64,000 bases of DNA, taken from Oscillospiraceae bacterium (GTDB lineage: Bacteria > Bacillota > Clostridia > Oscillospirales > Acutalibacteraceae). Of this stretch, positions 58,479-64,000 are shown in pieces. The stretch spans positions 831,501 to 895,500 of the forward strand of contig CP107220.1 in NCBI GenBank assembly GCA_025757685.1. Reading direction: 5' to 3'. Position 1 is the stretch's first letter. Every line of letters begins with the position of its first letter. The notes beneath the pieces are model-generated. The model did not search any database, was not told the DNA's origin, and saw only the letters and a list, made by a program, of their open reading frames with translations. A program made the position numbers and the translations under genes.

Positions 58479-58572
58479 CTCATCACCGCCCCTATTCTAC
58501 CACACTTTGCCCTTGTTTTGAAGTCGTAATTGTGATAAACTTAAAAATAACACAAAAAAGAGGGCCTCGACT

Positions 58573-59739
58573 ATGACCAAGTTTTTGATACACAAATTCA
58601 TTCCACGGGATGCAAAGCAAAGCACCAAAGACCGGCAGCGCTACGGCGTACTCAGCGGCATTGTGGGCATTCTCTGCAATCTGCTCCTATGCGTGCTGAA
58701 ATTTATTTGCGGCACGGTGAGCCACTCGGTGTCTATCACCGCAGACGCCGCCAATAACCTGTCAGACGCTTCCTCCAACATCGTCACCGTAATCGGCGCA
58801 AAAATCGCAAGCAAGCCGGTAGATAACGACCACCCATTCGGCCACGGCAGGATGGAATACATCAGTGCCCTAATCGTCGATTTCTTTATTTTCCTAATGG
58901 GATTTGAGTTGGGCAAAAGCAGTATTGAAAAGATCATTCATCCCCAAGAGGTGCGGTTCAGTGCCGTGACCGTGGCGGTGCTTGTGCTGTCCGTTGGAGT
59001 CAAGCTGTGGATGGCTTACTTTAATCAGGTACTGTATAAAGAGAGCAACAATCTCAATCTGAAAGCGGTACGCCAGGACAGCCTGAACGACTGCATTTCC
59101 ACCGCCGCAGCCGGCGCGGCACTGCTGTTGTCTGCCTTTACCGCCTTTGACCGGGCAGACGGCATTATGGGGCTGCTGGTCGCCGCATTTATCCTCGCCG
59201 GAGGTGTGAGCACCTTAAAGGACATTATGGGTCCCCTGCTGGGTCAGGCGCCCAGCAAAGAGCTGGTGGATGAGATTGAGCGCCGTATGCTGGCAGAACC
59301 GCTGATTGTAGGCGTGCACGACTTAATTATTCACGACTACGGCCCGGGGCGCGTCATCGCCTCTGCACATGCGGAAGTACCGGCAGATCAGGATATTATG
59401 GCGGTGCACAACGCCATTGACCGTGTGGAGCACCAAATTAGTAAAGAACTGCAAATTGTTATCTGTATTCACATGGATCCCATTGCAATTCATGACGCCA
59501 CGGTGGATAAATACCGCAAACTCATGGCGGAAATTCTCCAAGACTACGATCCTGAGCTGCGCTTTCATGACTTTCGGCTGGTGGAGTGCAGTGACCACAT
59601 AAACCTGATCATGGACATTGTGGTGCCCAAAGAGCACAAAAAGCACCGCAGCCAAATTTTGAAGGAAGTACAAGCGGCCGTGCAGCAGCGTGACCCCCGG
59701 CTGCGAGTCGTGGCGACTATGGAGCACTCGTACATCTGA
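58573..59739 (+). CDS. Cation diffusion facilitator family transporter
   Basis: A 388-residue metal/H+ antiporter. Six membrane helices; the metal site D-x3-D-like pattern TADAANNLSDASSN in helix 2, HPFGHGRMEY after helix 3 and a second site in helix 5 (RQDSLNDCIST). A C-terminal cytoplasmic domain of about 170 residues is longer than in the smallest family members. It exports divalent metals; specificity (Mn, Zn, Fe, Co) is not readable by eye. TTGAAG-17-TTAAAA (58518-58546) is a weak promoter candidate. Confidence 0.88.
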   Translation: MTKFLIHKFIPRDAKQSTKDRQRYGVLSGIVGILCNLLLCVLKFICGTVSHSVSITADAANNLSDASSNIVTVIGAKIASKPVDNDHPFGHGRMEYISALIVDFFIFLMGFELGKSSIEKIIHPQEVRFSAVTVAVLVLSVGVKLWMAYFNQVLYKESNNLNLKAVRQDSLNDCISTAAAGAALLLSAFTAFDRADGIMGLLVAAFILAGGVSTLKDIMGPLLGQAPSKELVDEIERRMLAEPLIVGVHDLIIHDYGPGRVIASAHAEVPADQDIMAVHNAIDRVEHQISKELQIVICIHMDPIAIHDATVDKYRKLMAEILQDYDPELRFHDFRLVECSDHINLIMDIVVPKEHKKHRSQILKEVQAAVQQRDPRLRVVATMEHSYI

Positions 59740-59751
59740 TTTTCACATTGA

Positions 59752-59790
59752 AAAACGCCCGGCAGTTTGGAACTGTCGGGCGTTTTGCTG
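59752..59790. terminator. Bidirectional terminator
   Basis: AAAACGCCCG-G-CAGTT with AACTG-T-CGGGCGTTTT, loop TGG, between convergent genes. Confidence 0.9.
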
Positions 59791-59795
59791 TTTTG

Positions 59796-60215
59796 TTAAT
59801 TCTTTGTACCAAAGGTGTAGTCAATGCCGTTTTCATAGCACCAATCCGCAGCCTTTTTGCGCACATACTCGGTCTGAAACGCGTCAAACTTCTCGGAAAA
59901 TTCCTTATAGGCATTAAAATATTTCCAAAAAGTCTCAACCACGGCATCATCCGGCGTTTGATCAAACACTGCCTTGATCTTGGCATTGCCGATAGAATGA
60001 ACAAACGCGCGCATTACTTCGCCGTCCGTTACATAAAAGTACGGAATATAGCCCAAAGACAGCAGATACGCCGATGTGCCGGTATCCTCCGGGTGATCCA
60101 AATCCGCCAACTCCGCCATGCTGTGCACCTGCATATCCTGACGGGAGAACCAAAATTCCGACGCGCCGCTCCAGCCTTTTCTTAAATTATCTTCGTTCAA
60201 AACAAACTGCTTCAT
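59796..60215 (-). CDS. Hypothetical protein downstream of leuD
   Basis: A 139-residue soluble, acidic, aromatic-rich protein (NLRKGWSGASEFWFSRQDMQ; FWKYFNAYKEFSEKFDAFQ). I do not recognise the family. It is the last gene of the ilvBN-leuCD transcript and its upstream extension overlaps the leuD stop. ATG 60215, 7 bases after AAAGGG, is preferred to ATG 60239. No membrane segment or catalytic motif is evident. Confidence 0.65.
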   Translation of the reverse strand: MKQFVLNEDNLRKGWSGASEFWFSRQDMQVHSMAELADLDHPEDTGTSAYLLSLGYIPYFYVTDGEVMRAFVHSIGNAKIKAVFDQTPDDAVVETFWKYFNAYKEFSEKFDAFQTEYVRKKAADWCYENGIDYTFGTKN

Positions 60216-60238
60216 CACTAAACCCTTTGCTGCAATCA

Positions 60239-60718
60239 TTAACCAATGGACTTCATCAAACCGCCGTTTTTGATAATGTTCTGAATGAACGGCGGAAACG
60301 GCTGGGCCTGATACACCTTGCCGGTAGTCAGATCCGTGATCACGCCGCTGTCAAAATCCACCTGCACTTCATCGCCTTGGTTGATCTCGTTGGCAGCCTG
60401 GTCGCACTCTAAGATCGCAAGGCCGATATTAATGGCATTGCGGTAAAAAATACGAGCAAAGGTGGAGGCAATCACGCAGCTGATGCCGCTGGCCTTAATG
60501 GCAATGGGGGCGTGTTCACGGGAGGAGCCGCAACCAAAGTTTGCCTTGGCCACCATGATGTCACCGGGCTGCACCTTATTTACAAAATCCTTGTCAATAT
60601 CTTCCATACAATGAGAAGCCAGCCAGGCCTCGTCACTTTTGTTCAGGTAGCGGGCAGGAATGATTACATCCGTGTCCACATTGTCGCCGAACTTATGTAC
60701 CTTACCTTTTGCTATCAT
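60239..60718 (-). CDS. leuD: 3-Isopropylmalate dehydratase small subunit
   Basis: A 159-residue swivel domain of isopropylmalate isomerase with VDTDVIIPARYLN near the N-terminus and the substrate-binding ANFGCGSSREHAPIAIKASG. The short form without an N-terminal extension matches the bacterial/archaeal homoaconitase-like (LeuD2) type. It is 11 bases after leuC. Confidence 0.96.
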   Translation of the reverse strand: MIAKGKVHKFGDNVDTDVIIPARYLNKSDEAWLASHCMEDIDKDFVNKVQPGDIMVAKANFGCGSSREHAPIAIKASGISCVIASTFARIFYRNAINIGLAILECDQAANEINQGDEVQVDFDSGVITDLTTGKVYQAQPFPPFIQNIIKNGGLMKSIG

Positions 60719-60729
60719 ACCGTACCTCC

Positions 60730-61995
60730 TTATACCGTAGCCGGGTCGGCAATATAGCCCTTGACCGCAGAGGCGGCAGCCACAGCGGGAGAGGCCAAAT
60801 AAATCTCAGACTCCGTGTGACCCATACGGCCCACAAAGTTTCGGTTTGAGGTGGAAACTGCTCGCTCACCGGCAGCCAAAATACCCATGTGACCGCCAAG
60901 GCAGGGACCGCAGGTAGGTGTAGACACGACTGCACCGGCCTCAATAAAGATCTGGGTCAGGCCCTCCTCAATGCACTGCAAGTAAATGCGCTGGGTGGCC
61001 GGGATCACGATCACGCGCACATCCTGCGCCACCTTGCGACCTTTCAAAATTGCAGCGGCAGCGCGCATATCTTCCATTCTGCCATTGGTGCAGGAGCCAA
61101 TCACCACCTGGTCAATCGCGATCTTTTCACCGTCCACCTGATCAATGGTATGGGTATTCTCCGGCAGATGCGGAAATGCCACGGTGGGCTTTAAGGTGCT
61201 CAAATCAATTTTTACCGTGCGGGTGTATTCTGCGTCCGGGTCTGCCTCAAAAATCGTATATTCCCGCTCTGCGCGGCCGTTCACATACTGCAAGGTCACA
61301 TCATCTACCGGGAAAATTCCGTTTTTGGCGCCGCACTCAATGGCCATATTGCTGATGCACAGCCGATCGTCCATAGAAAGCTCCGCAATACCATCGCCGG
61401 TAAATTCCAAAGACTGGTAGAGGGCGCCGTCCACACCGATCTCACCGATCAAGTGCAGTACCACATCTTTGCCGCTGATAAAGGGTGCTTTTTTGCCGGT
61501 GATCTCAACCTTAATGGCGGAGGGAACCTTAAACCAAGCCTTACCGGTAACCATACCGGCAGCCATATCCGTGGAGCCTACGCCGGTGGAGAACGCACCC
61601 AGTGCACCGTAAGTACAGGTGTGGCTGTCTGCGCCGATCACGCAGTCACCACAGGCCACAATCCCCTGCTCCGGCAGCAACGCGTGCTCAATTCCCATGT
61701 TGCCCACATCAAAATAGTGGGTAATGCCATGGGCACGGGCAAAAGTACGCACCTGCTTGCAGTTCTGCGCGGACTGAATGTCCTTGTTGGGCGTAAAGTG
61801 ATCCATTACAAGGGCAATGCGGGTCTTATCAAACACGCCGTCCTTGCCAAATTTGTTCATCTCATTGATGGCAACCGGAGAGGTCACATCGTTGCCCAGT
61901 ACCATATCCAGCTTGGCCTCAATCAATTGACCGGCTACCACATGATCCAAACCGGCGTGCGCCGCCAGGATCTTTTGCGTCATTGTCATTCCCAT
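60730..61995 (-). CDS. leuC: 3-Isopropylmalate dehydratase large subunit
   Basis: A 421-residue aconitase-family enzyme of leucine synthesis. The [4Fe-4S] ligands are in VIGSCTNGR and TPTCGPCLGG; GADSHTCTYGALGAFSTGVG is also diagnostic. Length of about 420 is the homoaconitase-like class, in line with its short LeuD. ATG 61995 is used; GTG 62004 is too close to AAGGA. Confidence 0.96.
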   Translation of the reverse strand: MGMTMTQKILAAHAGLDHVVAGQLIEAKLDMVLGNDVTSPVAINEMNKFGKDGVFDKTRIALVMDHFTPNKDIQSAQNCKQVRTFARAHGITHYFDVGNMGIEHALLPEQGIVACGDCVIGADSHTCTYGALGAFSTGVGSTDMAAGMVTGKAWFKVPSAIKVEITGKKAPFISGKDVVLHLIGEIGVDGALYQSLEFTGDGIAELSMDDRLCISNMAIECGAKNGIFPVDDVTLQYVNGRAEREYTIFEADPDAEYTRTVKIDLSTLKPTVAFPHLPENTHTIDQVDGEKIAIDQVVIGSCTNGRMEDMRAAAAILKGRKVAQDVRVIVIPATQRIYLQCIEEGLTQIFIEAGAVVSTPTCGPCLGGHMGILAAGERAVSTSNRNFVGRMGHTESEIYLASPAVAAASAVKGYIADPATV

Positions 61996-62009
61996 GATCG
62001 TCACCGTCC

Positions 62010-62519
62010 TTAAATATCGTCCGTAAAGGAACCGGCGCCGCGCTCCAGCGAGGTCACGCCGGTACGCGCCATTTCCACAATACTAAAGCGCTGCTCCAGT
62101 CGCTGAATAAAGGCGTCCAGCATCTCCCCCGCACCGGTGAACTCCAGGGTCACCGTCTCAGCAGAAATATCCAGCACACGAGCACCATAACCGGCGTTGA
62201 ATGCCAAAAGGGCGTTTTTCTCCGGAATGCCCTGGGCGTGCACCTTCACCAACAGCAACTCAGAGGACACGGAATTGTCCGGAGTCAGCTCAGATACTTT
62301 CTCCACGATCTCCAACTTTAACAGCTGGCGCTTGATCTGGCGAAAATTCTCCGGCTCCGTGTTGGTCTCGATGGTCATACGGGAAAAGTTCGGGTCCTCC
62401 GTCTCACTTACCGTCAGAGAGGAGATGTTGTATGCACGGCGGGAGAACAGGCTGGCCACCCGTTGCAGCACGCCGCTCTCGTTATCCACAAGAACAGATA
62501 AAACCAATTTCTCTTTCAT
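62010..62519 (-). CDS. ilvN: Acetolactate synthase small (regulatory) subunit
   Basis: A 169-residue regulatory subunit. The N-terminal ACT domain begins KEKLVLSVLVDNESGVLQRVA, followed by FSRRAYNISSLTVSETED and a C-terminal ACT-like region. It confers valine feedback on the large subunit. ATG 62519, 8 bases after TGGAGG, is preferred. Confidence 0.95.
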   Translation of the reverse strand: MKEKLVLSVLVDNESGVLQRVASLFSRRAYNISSLTVSETEDPNFSRMTIETNTEPENFRQIKRQLLKLEIVEKVSELTPDNSVSSELLLVKVHAQGIPEKNALLAFNAGYGARVLDISAETVTLEFTGAGEMLDAFIQRLEQRFSIVEMARTGVTSLERGAGSFTDDI

Positions 62520-62534
62520 CTTCCTTGCCTCCAA

Positions 62535-64000
62535 TCAGTTAAACTGCTCGATAATGTCCGTGTGTGCGCCGCCGGGCGGAATCATCGGCAGCACATTGCT
62601 GTCCGGCGAAATACGGCAGTCCACCAACACCGGACCGGGATAAGCCAGCGCCTCTGCCAGCACAGCGTCAATATCATCATTGGTATGGATACGCAGCCCC
62701 TTTACGCCAAAGGCTTCTGCCACCTTCACAAAATCCGTAACACGGTGGGGATCTGTATCAGAAAAGCGGTTGTCATAAAACAGCTTTTGCCACTGGCGCA
62801 CCATACCCAGCACAGTGTTGTTCATAATGAACATCTTAACCGGGATATTGTAGGATGCCATGGTGGCCAGCTCAGACAGGTTCATGTGGAAGCCGCCATC
62901 ACCGGCAAACATCACCACGGTTTGATCCGGGCAGCCCATCGCCGCGCCAAAGGCAGCGCCCATGGAATAGCCCATGGTGCCCAGTCCGCCGGAGGTCAGC
63001 AGGGTGCGGGGTCGGGTGAACTTATAGAACTGTGCCGCCCACAGCTGGTGCTGACCCACATCGGTGACCACAATGGTGTCGTCCGGGGTCTTTTCATCAA
63101 TTTTTTCAATTAAGACCTGGGGATTTACATAATCCCCGATCTGCAGCTGCTTAAAGGGATGGCGGCTGGCCTCGATCTCCGCTTTCCAGTCGCTGTGATC
63201 CATCTGCTCCACATTACGGGTCAGCATGGGCAGAATTTCTGCCAAATCGCCACGCAGGTGGTAGTTGGAAAAGATGTTTTTGTCCATCTCCGCTGCGTCA
63301 ATGTCAATATGTAAGATCTCTGCGTTAGGCGCAAACTTCTTGCGGTTGCCGGCCACACGGTCAGAGAAACGGGCGCCGCAAGTGATGAGCACATCGCAGT
63401 CATGCGCCGCCTTATTGGCCTCAAAATGGCCGTGCATACCGATCAGCCCCACGTGTAGCGGGTGGCCGTACGGAAATGCACCCAGACCCATAAGAGAGGA
63501 CACCACCGGTGCATCCAGTTTCTCGGCAAAAGTAATCAGATCTTCACCCACTTTGGAGAGAATGGCGCCGCCACCAACATAAATCAGCGGTTTCTCGGCA
63601 TTTCTCAGTAATTCCAGCGCCCGATCTATGCAAGACTGCTTGGGCATCTTAAACGGCTCAATCTCCACTTTCGGTTCCGCCACATAAGCACAGGTGGCAG
63701 AAGTTATATCCTTGGGAATATCTACCAGAACAGGACCTTTGCGTCCGGTCTGGGCAATGCGGAACGCCCGGCGCAGCGTGGGCGCCAGCTCCTCCACAGA
63801 CTTTACCTGGAAGTTATGCTTGGTAATGGGCATGGTAATACCGCAAATATCTACCTCCTGGAAGCTGTCTCGCCCCAAGCCGGAGGTGGCATAGTTGCAG
63901 GTAATGGCAACCACCGGCACAGAGTCCATATAGGCCGTGGCAATACCGGTCACCAGATTGGTGGAGCCGGGGCCGGAGGTGGCAAAGCACACACCCACCT
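62535..64000 (-). CDS. ilvB: Acetolactate synthase large subunit (5' end outside the window)
   Basis: A thiamine diphosphate enzyme that condenses two pyruvates, or pyruvate with 2-ketobutyrate. The window holds the last 488 codons; the frame is open to the right edge and the missing N-terminus contains the catalytic Glu. Seen here are FATSGPGSTNLVTGIATAYM, the FAD-binding middle (LITCGARFSDRVAGN) and the ThDP motif GDGGFHMNLSELATMASYNI followed by NN. First gene of ilvB-ilvN-leuC-leuD in this window; any leader or T-box would lie outside. Confidence 0.95.
   Translation of the reverse strand, partial: VGVCFATSGPGSTNLVTGIATAYMDSVPVVAITCNYATSGLGRDSFQEVDICGITMPITKHNFQVKSVEELAPTLRRAFRIAQTGRKGPVLVDIPKDITSATCAYVAEPKVEIEPFKMPKQSCIDRALELLRNAEKPLIYVGGGAILSKVGEDLITFAEKLDAPVVSSLMGLGAFPYGHPLHVGLIGMHGHFEANKAAHDCDVLITCGARFSDRVAGNRKKFAPNAEILHIDIDAAEMDKNIFSNYHLRGDLAEILPMLTRNVEQMDHSDWKAEIEASRHPFKQLQIGDYVNPQVLIEKIDEKTPDDTIVVTDVGQHQLWAAQFYKFTRPRTLLTSGGLGTMGYSMGAAFGAAMGCPDQTVVMFAGDGGFHMNLSELATMASYNIPVKMFIMNNTVLGMVRQWQKLFYDNRFSDTDPHRVTDFVKVAEAFGVKGLRIHTNDDIDAVLAEALAYPGPVLVDCRISPDSNVLPMIPPGGAHTDIIEQFN

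Noticed and set aside
1..64000. tRNA, rRNA or tmRNA genes
   Set aside because: No cloverleaf or conserved rRNA segment was recognised in the intergenic spaces, though a covariance search was not possible.

Overview
The window looks like a stretch of chromosome from a spore-forming, Gram-positive anaerobe of the class Clostridia, probably an Oscillospirales/Ruminococcaceae-type gut bacterium. This is inferred from the gene set (GerW/YtfJ, SpoIIM, membrane pyrophosphatase, YajC with a TIGR04086-type protein, DUF6171, DUF5711, carboxyltransferase + biotin carrier + OadA) and from gene order such as scpA-scpB-DUF2953-gerW-dac-rluB and xer next to spoIIM. Host DNA is moderately GC-rich. No rRNA, tRNA or CRISPR was seen.

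Layout: (1) 1-5.3 kb, + strand: end of prmC, site-2 protease, scpAB, DUF2953, gerW, dac, rluB. (2) 5.4-8.7 kb: three-gene biotin-dependent carboxyl-transfer operon. (3) 8.9-25.2 kb: single-gene units with clear promoters and terminators: SDR-type protein, secreted FN3/hydrolase, rhodanese-TtcA, hppA, GPH symporter, membrane proteins, OYE-type reductase, Xaa-Pro peptidase, GH51 arabinofuranosidase, DUF6171, degenerate PTS-like permease. (4) 25,355-32,351: a 6,997-bp AT-rich insertion, which I interpret as an inovirus-like (filamentous phage) prophage. (5) 32.4-37.2 kb: xer recombinase, spoIIM, TIGR04086, yajC, tgt, queA. (6) 37.3-40.1 kb: asd-dapA-dapB. (7) 40.1-45.1 kb: nucleotidyltransferase-family protein, membrane protein, FN3 protein, M20 peptidase. 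(8) 45.2-57.8 kb, - strand: apparent long operon ruvC-ruvA-ruvB-glmM-methyltransferase-ecfA1-ecfA2-ecfT-truA-DUF5711-cvpA-pgsA-clp. (9) 57.9-64 kb: flavodoxin-like reductase, CDF transporter, and the ilvB-ilvN-leuC-leuD branched-chain operon.

The main discovery is region 4. A Cro/CI-type repressor faces a long rightward operon of very small membrane proteins (several of 47-56 aa), two signal-peptide proteins with C-terminal membrane anchors, a Zot/pI-like ATPase and an HUH rolling-circle replication protein. There is no integrase inside. The element is flanked by 26-bp direct copies of a dif-like Xer site lying in the promoter of the host xer gene. At the right end the phage supplies a new -35 box at 17-bp spacing, so the xer promoter is rebuilt and predicted to be stronger. 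Three palindromic operators, a near-perfect 36-nt hairpin just before rep, and two tiny antisense ORFs complete the element.

All assignments come from reading motifs and gene order by eye; no database search was run.
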